A stretch of 64,000 bases of DNA from positions 62,001-126,000 of the forward strand of contig CANMZA010000001.1 in assembly GCA_947502305.1 (NCBI GenBank). The letters are read 5' to 3'. This document shows, in pieces, positions 33,937 through 42,714 of this stretch. The notes under the pieces are model-generated. The model was not told where the DNA came from. It searched no databases and worked only from the letters and a program-made list of their open reading frames with translations. The position numbers and the translations under genes are program-made. The first letter of the stretch is position 1. Each line of letters begins with the position of its first letter. The stretch is from an uncultured Erythrobacter sp. (lineage in GTDB: Bacteria; Pseudomonadota; Alphaproteobacteria; Sphingomonadales; Sphingomonadaceae).

Positions 33937-35298
33937 ATGCAACACATCGCTCTCACGCGAACCGCTTCGATTGCCGCACTGGCGCTGTGTTTGGCGGCTC
34001 CGCTTGCCGCTCAAGGCACGGGTGAAACTGCCGAAGTGGCCGATGCTGCCGACGCCGTTGCTGAGGAAGCCGCGCCCCTTGATCCGGCCCCAATCGATCC
34101 TGCGCTACAGGCGGCGCAGGCGGCGCTTGAGATCGCTCCGGTCTTTGATGGGCATAATGATGTGCCGATCCAATTGCGCGCAAGGTTTGACAATCAGATC
34201 AATGATTTCGATTTTTCTGACACCACAGGCACCGGATCATCCCGGCCCGATGGCCGCGCCATGCACACCGATATTGCCCGTTTGGCGCAGGGGCGCGTGG
34301 GGGCGCAATATTGGTCGGTCTATGTCCCCGTCAGCCTATCTGAACCCGAAGCGGTCCAGATGACCCTTGAACAGATCGACGTGATGAAACGCTTGATCGA
34401 CCGTTATCCCGATACCCTGCAATATGCCGAAACCGCCGATGATGTGGAACGCGCTATGGCTGAAGGCAAGGTCGCTTCTTTGCTGGGCATGGAAGGCGGC
34501 CATTCGATCGGCTCAAGCCTAGCGGTGCTGCGCCAGATGTATGCGCTGGGCGCGCGATATATGACGATCACGCACAGCCGCAACACCCCCTGGGCCGACA
34601 GTGCAACGGATGCGCCGGAACATGGGGGACTGAATGATTTTGGCGAAGATGTGATCCGCGAAATGAACCGCATCGGGATGCTGGTCGATCTCAGCCATGT
34701 AAGCGAAGAGGCGATGCTGGATGCGCTGAATGTTGCGCGTGCTCCTGTTATCTTTAGCCATTCTGGTGCCCGCACGATCAACGGCCATGCGCGCAATGTC
34801 CCAGACAGCGTCTTGTCACGCTTGCCGGAAAATGGCGGGATTGTGATGGTAGTCGCGCTGCCGGGCTTTCTGAATGACGAACGCCGGCAATGGTATGCTG
34901 AGCGCGAAGCGCTAGAGGCGCGGCAGCAATCTCTCTTTCAAGGACAGCCGGATATTGTGGAAGCCGCGATGGCGGATTGGGATGCGGCCAATCCTGAACC
35001 GGCGACCATGATCAGCCATATGGCCGATCACATCGACCATATTCGCGCACTGATCGGGGTGGAGCATATCGGTATCGGCGCGGATTTTGACGGCATGCCA
35101 TCCGGCCCGGTCGGGTTTGAAGACGTGGCCGGCTATCCCCAGCTGTTCGCAGAACTCGCTCGGCGCGGATATTCACAGGTTGAAATGGAATTGATCGCCA
35201 GCCGCAATGCAGTGCGCGTTCTGCGTCAGGCTGAACGGTATTCGGTGCGCATGTCGGGTATGGCACCGATTGAAACTTTGCTGGTGCCCGCGGAATAA
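33937..35298 (+). CDS. Membrane dipeptidase, M19 family, secreted
   Basis: Zinc dipeptidase related to renal dipeptidase; hydrolyses dipeptides and some D-amino-acid dipeptides. Of 453 residues, 1-26 form a signal peptide (LCLAAPLAAQG) followed by an Ala/Glu/Pro linker. Metal ligands are in FDGHNDVP, LGMEGGHSIG, LVDLSHVSEE and VIFSHSGAR. The substrate motif GVEHIGIGADFDG lies near residue 370. The family length is normal and all ligands are intact. Confidence 0.95.
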   Translation: MQHIALTRTASIAALALCLAAPLAAQGTGETAEVADAADAVAEEAAPLDPAPIDPALQAAQAALEIAPVFDGHNDVPIQLRARFDNQINDFDFSDTTGTGSSRPDGRAMHTDIARLAQGRVGAQYWSVYVPVSLSEPEAVQMTLEQIDVMKRLIDRYPDTLQYAETADDVERAMAEGKVASLLGMEGGHSIGSSLAVLRQMYALGARYMTITHSRNTPWADSATDAPEHGGLNDFGEDVIREMNRIGMLVDLSHVSEEAMLDALNVARAPVIFSHSGARTINGHARNVPDSVLSRLPENGGIVMVVALPGFLNDERRQWYAEREALEARQQSLFQGQPDIVEAAMADWDAANPEPATMISHMADHIDHIRALIGVEHIGIGADFDGMPSGPVGFEDVAGYPQLFAELARRGYSQVEMELIASRNAVRVLRQAERYSVRMSGMAPIETLLVPAE

Positions 35299-35319
35299 TA
35301 CGCGGACACCAGCACTAAA

Positions 35320-35478
35320 TCAGCCGTAAAGCGCGGGGATAATCCAGATCATGCTCATCGCGACAACCGCAAGCAGCAGTCCAAAACCCAGCACATAGCG
35401 CATATATCCGGTGGTATGCGCGCCGCGCGCATCGTCATCTTCGATGTGAATGCGACCTTCATCGTCCGTCGTTGACAT
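35320..35478 (-). CDS. Small single-pass membrane protein (52 residues)
   Basis: Short ORF supported by an excellent ribosome site: AAAGGAG lies 6 nt before the ATG at 35478. It translates as MSTTDDEGRIHIEDDDARGA, then HTTGYMRYVLGFG, a helix LLLAVVAMSMIWII and the end PALYG. It has an acidic cytosolic N-terminus and one C-terminal membrane helix. Probably conserved in relatives but unassigned. It lies between the M19 gene and dapD, upstream of neither. Confidence 0.75.
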   Translation of the reverse strand: MSTTDDEGRIHIEDDDARGAHTTGYMRYVLGFGLLLAVVAMSMIWIIPALYG

Positions 35479-35539
35479 ATTCGTCTCCTTTAGTCTGACA
35501 CTAAGTCATTTCGCTTATCGTAGCCAGTCCCGTCCCCGA

Positions 35540-36376
35540 TCAGTCGCGAAGCAATTCGTTGATGCCGGTCTTTGACCGCGTTTGCGCGTCGACCGTTTTC
35601 ACAATCACGGCGCAATAGAGCGAGGGCCCCGGCGTGCCATCCGGCAGCGGCTTGCCCGGCAGATTGCCCGGCACTACCACTGCATAAGGTGGCACTTCGC
35701 CCATATGAATTTCTCCGGTCGCGCGGTCGATGATCTTCGTCGAAGCGCCCAGATACACGCCCATCGACAACACCGCGCCTTCGCCCACGCGCACGCCTTC
35801 TGCCACTTCGCTACGCGCGCCGATAAAGGCGCCGTCGCCGATAATGACTGGCTCTGCTTGCAAAGGTTCCAAAACGCCGCCGATCCCTGCGCCGCCAGAA
35901 ATATGCACATTCGCGCCGATTTGCGCGCATGAACCAACGGTGGCCCATGTGTCGATCATCGACCCTTCGCCAACATAGGCGCCGATATTCACAAAGCTCG
36001 GCATCAACACCGCGCCTTTGCCAATGAAACTGCCGCGCCGCACCACTGCACCGGGGACCACTCGAAAACCTGCCTCGCGGAAACGGTTGTCACCCCAACC
36101 CGCGAATTTGATCGGCACCTTGTCATAGGCCGAATCGCCGCCCGCAGCGCCTTCCATCACGTGATTATCGTTCAGGCGGAAAGACAGCAGAACCGCTTTC
36201 TTGAGCCATTGGTGGACGGTCCATCCCCCGTTCCCATCCGGCGCAGCAACGCGGGCCTCGCCATTGTCGAGCAGCGCCAGCGCCTCCGTCACAGCATGGC
36301 GAACATCGCTCCCCGGAGTGACCTCCGCGCGGTTTTCCCATGCTTCTTCGATCTGCGCGATGAGGGTGTCGGTCAT
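35540..36376 (-). CDS. dapD: 2,3,4,5-tetrahydropyridine-2,6-dicarboxylate N-succinyltransferase
   Basis: Succinylates tetrahydrodipicolinate in the diaminopimelate/lysine pathway; cytosolic trimer. 278 residues from the ATG at 36376 (GGCGGAG upstream), starting [16 protein letters not shown]. The left-handed beta-helix of hexapeptide repeats is plain from residue 105 ([60 protein letters not shown]). It ends in [11 protein letters not shown]. Length and motifs are standard. Confidence 0.97.
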   Translation of the reverse strand: MTDTLIAQIEEAWENRAEVTPGSDVRHAVTEALALLDNGEARVAAPDGNGGWTVHQWLKKAVLLSFRLNDNHVMEGAAGGDSAYDKVPIKFAGWGDNRFREAGFRVVPGAVVRRGSFIGKGAVLMPSFVNIGAYVGEGSMIDTWATVGSCAQIGANVHISGGAGIGGVLEPLQAEPVIIGDGAFIGARSEVAEGVRVGEGAVLSMGVYLGASTKIIDRATGEIHMGEVPPYAVVVPGNLPGKPLPDGTPGPSLYCAVIVKTVDAQTRSKTGINELLRD

Positions 36377-36510
36377 AAATACTCCGCCTGATGGCCCGGA
36401 ATGGAACGCCGCCTGTGCGGCCCGTGTGTGAATGTTCTGTGCTGCTAGCGAGCATAGCGAATTGCGGCAAGCGTCAGTGTTGCGCGCGCGCAAAAGGCGG
36501 AGCGCAAAGA

Positions 36511-36589
36511 CCGGCACGGGGCCGCGCAGGTTTCGCCGGGAAACTGCTTAGGGAGAAGTGCCGGGGGGCACCGTAAGCGGGTTAACCAT
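36511..36589 (+). promoter_or_regulatory. Structured region with two competing hairpins upstream of the S8 autotransporter gene
   Basis: CCGGCAC (36511-36517) can pair with GTGCCGG (36558-36564), enclosing a hairpin of GCA-G-GTTTC (36526-36534) with GAAACTGC (36540-36547). Alternatively GTGCC (36558-36562) can pair with GGCAC (36567-36571). The two pairings exclude each other. A TTAACCAT, matching the CtrA half-site as I recall it, follows at 36582-36589. Whether this is transcribed as a leader is not shown. Confidence 0.35.
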
Positions 36590-36637
36590 AGGCCTGTGGC
36601 AGCACGTCCTTGGGGGGATGATGTGAAGGATTTGATG

Positions 36638-39106
36638 ATGCCGCTTTCTCAGTCTGGCTCCGCGCCTGTGGTCCAACCAATGCGCGCAAAACGGCGCATG
36701 ATGCCTGCACCTGCGGGCGCGCCGATCCGTTGGAAAGTGGTTGTCGCCGCTGCTGCTTGCGCCGCGCTGACGGCTTGTGGAGGCGGCGGGACAGGCGCGC
36801 AAACCGCGTCATCCCTGCCGCCGCCGCCCCCTGCACCGCCGCCGCCACCACCACCGCCGCCGGTAAATTTCGACACGGCGGAATTTCGCCGATCCGATGG
36901 TCCAGCGTTCCACGGGGCGGATGCCGCATGGCAAGACGGGGCGACCGGTGAAGGCGAAATCATCGCGGTGATCGACACCGGTATCGACAGCGACAGCCCA
37001 GAATTTAGCGGGCGGCTGCACCCTGATTCTCAAGATATTGCTGGCAATCGCGGCATCGATCCGGAGGATGATCACGGCAATAATGTTGCTCTGATCGCGG
37101 CAGGCGGGCGCAATGGTGACGGTGTGCTTGGCATTGCTTTTGACGCGCAGGTTCTGGCCATTCGCGCCGATTTGCCCGGCACTTGCGGGACGGACACTTC
37201 GCAAAGTTCTGAATTGGGATGTGTGTTTAGCGATCCGATGATCGCACAAGGGATCGACCTTGCGATTGCATCGGGTGCGGCGGTTATCAATATCAGCCTG
37301 GGCGGCGCAGACGCGGCCCCGCAATTGCGCAGCGCCATTGCGAGAGCGGCTGATGCCGGGATCGTGGTGGTTGTTTCCGCCGGGAATGGCGGCGCAGCAG
37401 CGGGCGAAGAGGGCGCTGATCCCAATCAGCCAAACCCCTTCGCCAGCAGCTTACTCGCCGCGGGCAATGGCAATGTGATCATCGTGGGTTCGGTCAATGA
37501 AAACGGTGATTTCTCCGATTTCAGCAACCGAGCAGGTGATGCGGCGGCGTCTTTCCTTTCCGCGCGCGGGGAGCGCGTGTGCTGCGACTATGAAAATGGC
37601 ACTTTGCGGGTGGAGACAGAGGGAGGGCAGGAATTTGTCACTCTGCTTTCCGGCACCAGCTTCGCCGCGCCTCAAGTTGCGGGCGCGGTCGCGCTGTTGG
37701 CGCAGGCTTTCCCAAATTTAACCGGTCAGGAAATCACGCAGATTTTGCTCGACACCGCGCGTGATGCGGGTGCGGGCGGCATAGATGCGGTGTTTGGCAC
37801 TGGCATTCTGGATATTGCGGCGGCCTTTGCGCCGCAGGGCACCACCAGCCTTGCCGGGACGACCAAAACAATTGCGCTGGCGGATGATTTTGCGCTGGGC
37901 TCGGCGGCGATGGGGGATGCCTTTGATGGCGCTTCGTTGAGCGCGATTGTAACTGATCGCTATGACCGCGCTTACACAGTGGAGCTGGGCGCGCGGGCGC
38001 GCAGCGCGGCGGCGGCCCCTCGGCTGCGCGGCGCGGTGGAACGGCGCGGATATTCGCAATCTGCCGGTGGCGGCGGCCTCGCTTTGGCGGTCACTATTGG
38101 CGAAGGCGCACGGGCCGCTGGGCTGGAATGGTCTCGTGAATTGCAATTATCGGCGCAAGATGCGGTGGGTGCGCGGGTGCTAGCAGCGCAGGTTGCCGCC
38201 CGGATTGCGCCGGACACTCAAATCGCCTTTGCGATGTCGCAAAGCGCGCGTGGCCTTACTGCGCAATTGCAAGGCAGCGATCGCGCAGTCTTTCGCCCCG
38301 CTTTCATGATCGCGCCAGAGGCCGGGCACAGCGCCGGTTTCGCCGCGAGCAGCGATGTGGCATTCGCGACGCGCCAGCAATTCGGCGATTGGGGCGTCAC
38401 CCTTTCCGCGGAACGATCACGCGCATGGCTAGGCGATAATCGCGGGCCGAATGACGCTTTGTTCGGCGTGAGAGAACGCCGCCCCGCTGCCACTTTCGGC
38501 CTTGCCGCTGATCGCAGCTGGCGCGGGTTTGATGCAAGCATTGGCGTGTCATGGCTGGCCGAAGAAGGCACATTGTTGGGCGGGCATTTCAATTCTGCCT
38601 TTGGCCTTACCGGCGCGGATAGTGTCTTTTTCGATGGGCAATTTGCGCGGCAGATTGGCGCAAATTGGCGGATTGGCGCTGCCTATCGGGCAGGCTTTAC
38701 TCAGCCAAGAGGCGTAAAATCGGCAGGCACCCTTAATGGTGTCGGCATTGGTGAGGGATCGCAAATCCGCACCGAGGGGTGGTCCTTCGATGTCACAAGG
38801 CGAGGGGCAATCTTCGCTGGCGACACTATCGGGTTGCGCATTAGCCAGCCCTTGCGGGTTAGCGGCGGCGGGATCAATTTCGATCTGCCGGTTGCCTATG
38901 ACTACGCCAGCAAGAACGCGATCCTAGGCCGCCAAACGCTTTCCCTTAGGCCGGCCGGGCGTGAAATTATGAGCGAGCTCAATTGGAGCGGGCAAATGCC
39001 CTTCGGCACTGTCTCGGCCAGCGTGTTCTACCGCAGCGAACCAGGGCATTTCCAGAATGCCCCGGACGATATCGGCGCGCTCATCACGCTGCGCGCTACT
39101 TTCTAG
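36638..39106 (+). CDS. S8 (subtilisin-like) autotransporter serine protease
   Basis: Type Va autotransporter protease of about 822 residues. The start is one of the tandem ATGs at 36635/36638, with AAGGATTTG just upstream. The N-terminus has a basic, long signal with a lipobox-like LTACGGGG, then a polyproline tract. The S8 domain has Asp in AVIDTGIDSDSPEFSG, His in DDHGNNVALIAAG (the usual HGT is HGN here), oxyanion Asn in SAGNGG and Ser in SGTSFAAPQVAGAVALL. A C-terminal beta-barrel of roughly 280 residues ends ALITLRATF. The protease would be displayed on or released from the cell surface. Confidence 0.92.
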   Translation: MPLSQSGSAPVVQPMRAKRRMMPAPAGAPIRWKVVVAAAACAALTACGGGGTGAQTASSLPPPPPAPPPPPPPPPVNFDTAEFRRSDGPAFHGADAAWQDGATGEGEIIAVIDTGIDSDSPEFSGRLHPDSQDIAGNRGIDPEDDHGNNVALIAAGGRNGDGVLGIAFDAQVLAIRADLPGTCGTDTSQSSELGCVFSDPMIAQGIDLAIASGAAVINISLGGADAAPQLRSAIARAADAGIVVVVSAGNGGAAAGEEGADPNQPNPFASSLLAAGNGNVIIVGSVNENGDFSDFSNRAGDAAASFLSARGERVCCDYENGTLRVETEGGQEFVTLLSGTSFAAPQVAGAVALLAQAFPNLTGQEITQILLDTARDAGAGGIDAVFGTGILDIAAAFAPQGTTSLAGTTKTIALADDFALGSAAMGDAFDGASLSAIVTDRYDRAYTVELGARARSAAAAPRLRGAVERRGYSQSAGGGGLALAVTIGEGARAAGLEWSRELQLSAQDAVGARVLAAQVAARIAPDTQIAFAMSQSARGLTAQLQGSDRAVFRPAFMIAPEAGHSAGFAASSDVAFATRQQFGDWGVTLSAERSRAWLGDNRGPNDALFGVRERRPAATFGLAADRSWRGFDASIGVSWLAEEGTLLGGHFNSAFGLTGADSVFFDGQFARQIGANWRIGAAYRAGFTQPRGVKSAGTLNGVGIGEGSQIRTEGWSFDVTRRGAIFAGDTIGLRISQPLRVSGGGINFDLPVAYDYASKNAILGRQTLSLRPAGREIMSELNWSGQMPFGTVSASVFYRSEPGHFQNAPDDIGALITLRATF

Positions 39107-40185
39107 GCAGACGCTTCTGCGGGCATCCCCGCGGATAGGGCAAATTCATACGCACGCTCCACCAGCGGCGTGACCCGGTCGCTCATCCCCTTTGCATGGG
39201 CGGAGGAGGCCGTCCCGTCGATGACGCGTTTCTTAATGCCCTGCATAATCCCAGCGAGCCGGAACAGATTATAGGCAAAATACCAATCCATCGGCGGCAC
39301 AGGATAGCCGGTGCGCGCCACGTAACGCTCCACTGCTTCTTCAACAGTGGGAATACCCAAGTCAGGCAGATCAAGGCCCAGCAAGCCCGCACGTCCATCG
39401 GCAGGTTGGAACCAGTTGAGCATCAAATAGCTGAAATCCGCAATCGGATCGCCCAGCGTCGACAATTCCCAATCGAGCACCGCGATCACGCGGCTTTCAT
39501 CCTTGTGAAAGATGACATTGTCGAGCCGGTAATCGCCGTGAACAACACTGCTTTCATGCTGCGGCGGGATTGTTTGCGGCAGCCATTCGATCAGCCGTTC
39601 CATTTGCGGCATATGTTCGGTTTCAGACAGCTTATATTGCTTTGTCCAACGCGAGATTTGGCGTGCGCAATAATCGGTCGGCTTGCCATAATCACCCAGA
39701 CCAATCTCGTCCGGCTTGTTAAGGTGCATATCGGCGATTGTATCAATCAAGGCATTGTACAATTCGCGCCGTTCTTCTGGCGAAGAATCGGGCAAAGCGC
39801 CGTTCCAAAGCGACCGGCCATCGGCCATGCTCATCACAAAGAATTTTGAACCAAGGACATCGGCGTCTTCGCAAAGACCGAAAGTCTTTGGCACCGGAAA
39901 ACCGGTCGGGTGCAGGCCCGTCATCGCCTTATATTCGCGGTCCACCGCATGGGCAGAAGGCAGCAATTTGCCAAAAGGTTGCCGCCTCAGAACGTAATTT
40001 TGCGCAGGCGTTTCGATTTTATAGGTCGGGTTGGATTGCCCGCCTTTGAATTTGGTATAGCTGATCGGGCCAGCAAAGCCTTCGACATTGGCTTCAAACC
40101 AGGCGGTCAGCTTAGCCAGATCAAGTTTGTCGGCCTCTGGCACTTCGACCGTGCCGACCATCTCTTTGTCAAAATCAATATCCAT
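39103..40185 (-). CDS. APH-like phosphotransferase (ACAD10/11 kinase-domain type)
   Basis: 360-residue aminoglycoside-phosphotransferase-fold kinase. Motifs: YKIETPAQNYVLRRQPFG (ATP-lysine strand), VVHGDYRLDNVIFH (catalytic loop HGDxxxxN) and VLDWELSTLGDPIADF (metal-binding Asp). In human ACAD10/11 and in the LvaA/LvaC pathway this kind of kinase phosphorylates 4-hydroxyacyl-CoA so that a partner ACAD can remove the phosphate. Here the ADH gene overlaps its start by 1 bp (TGATG) and an ACAD lies one gene upstream, which supports the same role. It is unlikely to be a drug-resistance gene. Confidence 0.88.
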   Translation of the reverse strand: MDIDFDKEMVGTVEVPEADKLDLAKLTAWFEANVEGFAGPISYTKFKGGQSNPTYKIETPAQNYVLRRQPFGKLLPSAHAVDREYKAMTGLHPTGFPVPKTFGLCEDADVLGSKFFVMSMADGRSLWNGALPDSSPEERRELYNALIDTIADMHLNKPDEIGLGDYGKPTDYCARQISRWTKQYKLSETEHMPQMERLIEWLPQTIPPQHESSVVHGDYRLDNVIFHKDESRVIAVLDWELSTLGDPIADFSYLMLNWFQPADGRAGLLGLDLPDLGIPTVEEAVERYVARTGYPVPPMDWYFAYNLFRLAGIMQGIKKRVIDGTASSAHAKGMSDRVTPLVERAYEFALSAGMPAEASA

Positions 40186-41273
40186 CAGTCAAACATCACC
40201 ACGCTGCGTGCGTGGCTTCCGCCGCGCATCTTATCAAATCCAGCATTCACATCGCCGAGCGAGATCCGCTCTGCAATGATCGTGTCGAGGTCAAGCAGGC
40301 CGCGCATGTAAAAATCGACCAGACGCGGCAGATCGACAGGGAAATGGTTCATCCCCATGATTGCGCCCATCAATTTCTTGCCGCCCAGCAAATCCATCGC
40401 GCCGAGGCCGACTTTGCAATCAAGCGGCATCATCCCGAGGATCACCGCCGTGCCGCCGCGCTTCAAGGCCGCCACGGCAAGATCGGCGGATGCTTGACGG
40501 CCTACCGCTTCAATACCCCAATCGACGCCGCCGCCTGAGATATCCATGATTTGCTTAACCACATCGTCTGCGAGTGCATCAACGCTGTGCGTCGCGCCCA
40601 ATGCCTCTGCCAAAGCGCGCTTTTCCGGCAGCGGATCGGCTGCGATCACTTTGCCAGCGCCGGCGATTTTTGCCGCGTTGATGGTCGCCAGGCCAACCCC
40701 GCCGCATCCGACAACCAGCACAGTCTCACCCGGCGTCACATTGCACGCATTGAAGATTGTGCCTGCACCGGTCGTCACCGCGCAGCCAATCACCGCCGCC
40801 CGGTCAAGCGGCATATCCTTATCGATCGCAACACAGGCGTTTTCGTGGATCAGCATTTGTTCGGACAAAGAAGAAAGGTTGAGCATCTGATTGACCGCCC
40901 CGCCGTCCGCCAAGGTCATGCGCGGTGCATCACCTTTGCCGCGCCGGGTCGCCCCGCCAAGGCACAGCGCCATCCGGCCCGTCACGCAAAATTCGCATGT
41001 TCCGCAAAATGCGCTGAGGCAGGAGACGACATGATCGCCGGGCTTTACGGTTTTCACTTCAGAGCCGACCGCGCGCACAATGCCCGCGGCTTCGTGGCCG
41101 GGAACGGCGGGAAGCGGGTGCGGATAATGCCCGTCAATGAAGTGCAAATCTGAATGGCAAAGCCCGCAAGCCTTGGTGTCTATCAGAACCTCATGAGGCA
41201 TCGGATCGGCGAGCTCGATGTCGCCGATCACTAGACCTTTGCCCGGTGTTTTCAGAATTGCTGCTTTTGCCAT
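40185..41273 (-). CDS. Zinc-dependent alcohol dehydrogenase
   Basis: 362-residue medium-chain (MDR) dehydrogenase. The catalytic zinc site is in ACGLCHSDLHFI and GHEAAG, the structural zinc site is CGTCEFCVTGRMALC (four Cys), and the NAD-binding motif is VLVVGCGGVGLATINAAK. It resembles the class III/NDMA-type group that acts on primary alcohols or aldehydes; the substrate is not fixed by sequence. It sits between an ACAD and the APH-like kinase in the minus-strand catabolic unit, with 1-bp overlap to the kinase and 24 bp to the ACAD. Confidence 0.94.
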   Translation of the reverse strand: MAKAAILKTPGKGLVIGDIELADPMPHEVLIDTKACGLCHSDLHFIDGHYPHPLPAVPGHEAAGIVRAVGSEVKTVKPGDHVVSCLSAFCGTCEFCVTGRMALCLGGATRRGKGDAPRMTLADGGAVNQMLNLSSLSEQMLIHENACVAIDKDMPLDRAAVIGCAVTTGAGTIFNACNVTPGETVLVVGCGGVGLATINAAKIAGAGKVIAADPLPEKRALAEALGATHSVDALADDVVKQIMDISGGGVDWGIEAVGRQASADLAVAALKRGGTAVILGMMPLDCKVGLGAMDLLGGKKLMGAIMGMNHFPVDLPRLVDFYMRGLLDLDTIIAERISLGDVNAGFDKMRGGSHARSVVMFD

Positions 41274-41297
41274 TGTTTCTTCTCCCCAAACCGCCGT

Positions 41298-42632
41298 TTA
41301 GCGGGTCGCGCCCATATCGCCTGAACTAAATCCGCCCGCATCCTTGGCCGCTGCGCCGCCCCCGCGCAAAGCGTTTGCGGTCGGTCCTGCTTCTGGAACA
41401 TGTTTGCCAAACTCCATGCGAGCGATGGAGCGCGCGTGCACTTCATCCGGACCATCGGCGAGGCGCAGGGTCCGTTGATGCGCATAGGCGCTGGCGAGCC
41501 CGTAATCATTCGACACACCGCCGCCGCCATGGGCTTGGATCGCGTCATCAATAATCTTGAGCGCCATATTCGGCGCTTGAACCTTGATCATTGCGATTTC
41601 CTGCTTGGCGGATTTGTTGCCGACCTTGTCCATCATATCGGCCGCTTTCAGGCACAGCAGACGGGTCATGTCGATATCAATACGGGCGCGCGCAACGCGT
41701 TCTTCCCAAACCGAATGCTTGTAAATCGGCTTGCCAAAGGCTTCGCGTTCTTGAAGCCGCTTGCACATTTTCGCCAGCGCTTCTTCGGCGACACCGATCG
41801 TGCGCATGCAATGGTGAATACGGCCGGGCCCAAGGCGTCCTTGCGCGATCTCAAACCCGCGCCCTTCGCCCAGCAGCATATTGGTGACCGGGACGCGGAC
41901 GTCCTTCATTTCCACTTCCATATGGCCATGCGGCGCATCGTCATAACCAAAGACCGGCAAATGGCGGATGATGTTCACACCCGGCGCATCATTGGGCATT
42001 AGCAGCATCGATTGCTGCGCATGACGGCCCGCTGAAAAATCGCTCTTGCCCATCACGATGGACACTTTGCAGCGCGGATCGCCCAGACCCGAAGACCACC
42101 ATTTGCGGCCATTGATCACATAGTGATCGCCGTCGCGTTCCATCCGCGTTTCAATATTTGTCGCGTCGGAACTGGCGGTGAAGGGCTCTGTCATCAAGAA
42201 GGCGGAGCGAATCTCGCCGTTCATAATCGGCCGCAGCCACTGTTCCTTTTGCTCCAACGTGCCGTAGCGGTGAAACACTTCCATATTGCCTGTGTCTGGC
42301 GCGGAGCAATTGAACACTTCGCTTGCCCAGCCAATCCGGCCCATTTCCTCGGCGCATAAAGCGTATTCGAGATTGGTGAGGCCCGGACCTTCAAATTCAA
42401 ACGTTTCTTCGACGTGGTGATGGCCATCATTGCGCGGCGGCATGAAGAGGTTCCAGATGCCGGCCTCTTTCGCCAGTTTCTTTTTGTCTTCAATAATCTG
42501 GATCACTTTCCAGCGATCACCGGCGGCGTCTTGCTCTGCATAGACGCCCATATTGGGGCGAACATGCGTTTCGATAAAATCGCGCACCCGGTCCCGCCAA
42601 TAGGCTTGGCGCTCTGTTGGTTGGAAATCCAT
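41298..42632 (-). CDS. Acyl-CoA dehydrogenase (ACAD10/11-like)
   Basis: 444-residue FAD-dependent acyl-CoA dehydrogenase, longer than the usual 380-400. Motifs: [20 protein letters not shown] (flavin/substrate loop), [39 protein letters not shown] and the C-terminal [17 protein letters not shown], which is the version of the loop found in the ACAD10/11 group. Together with the nearby APH-like kinase this suggests conversion of 4-hydroxyacyl-CoA to 3-hydroxyacyl-CoA or an enoyl intermediate. AGAGAGGAACACGCGG precedes the ATG. Confidence 0.92.
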   Translation of the reverse strand: MDFQPTERQAYWRDRVRDFIETHVRPNMGVYAEQDAAGDRWKVIQIIEDKKKLAKEAGIWNLFMPPRNDGHHHVEETFEFEGPGLTNLEYALCAEEMGRIGWASEVFNCSAPDTGNMEVFHRYGTLEQKEQWLRPIMNGEIRSAFLMTEPFTASSDATNIETRMERDGDHYVINGRKWWSSGLGDPRCKVSIVMGKSDFSAGRHAQQSMLLMPNDAPGVNIIRHLPVFGYDDAPHGHMEVEMKDVRVPVTNMLLGEGRGFEIAQGRLGPGRIHHCMRTIGVAEEALAKMCKRLQEREAFGKPIYKHSVWEERVARARIDIDMTRLLCLKAADMMDKVGNKSAKQEIAMIKVQAPNMALKIIDDAIQAHGGGGVSNDYGLASAYAHQRTLRLADGPDEVHARSIARMEFGKHVPEAGPTANALRGGGAAAKDAGGFSSGDMGATR

Positions 42633-42714
42633 CCGCGTGTTCCTCTCTAGTCTCTATTTGAAATCGAATCTCTATGATGCGACCGTGGCAGAGCCATTCC
42701 GCCTCGCCAAGCTA

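Noticed and set aside
39103..40185. Aminoglycoside-resistance gene
   Set aside because: The kinase fold is of the APH family, but its operon with ADH and ACAD and its ACAD10/11-like motifs point to acyl-CoA metabolism.
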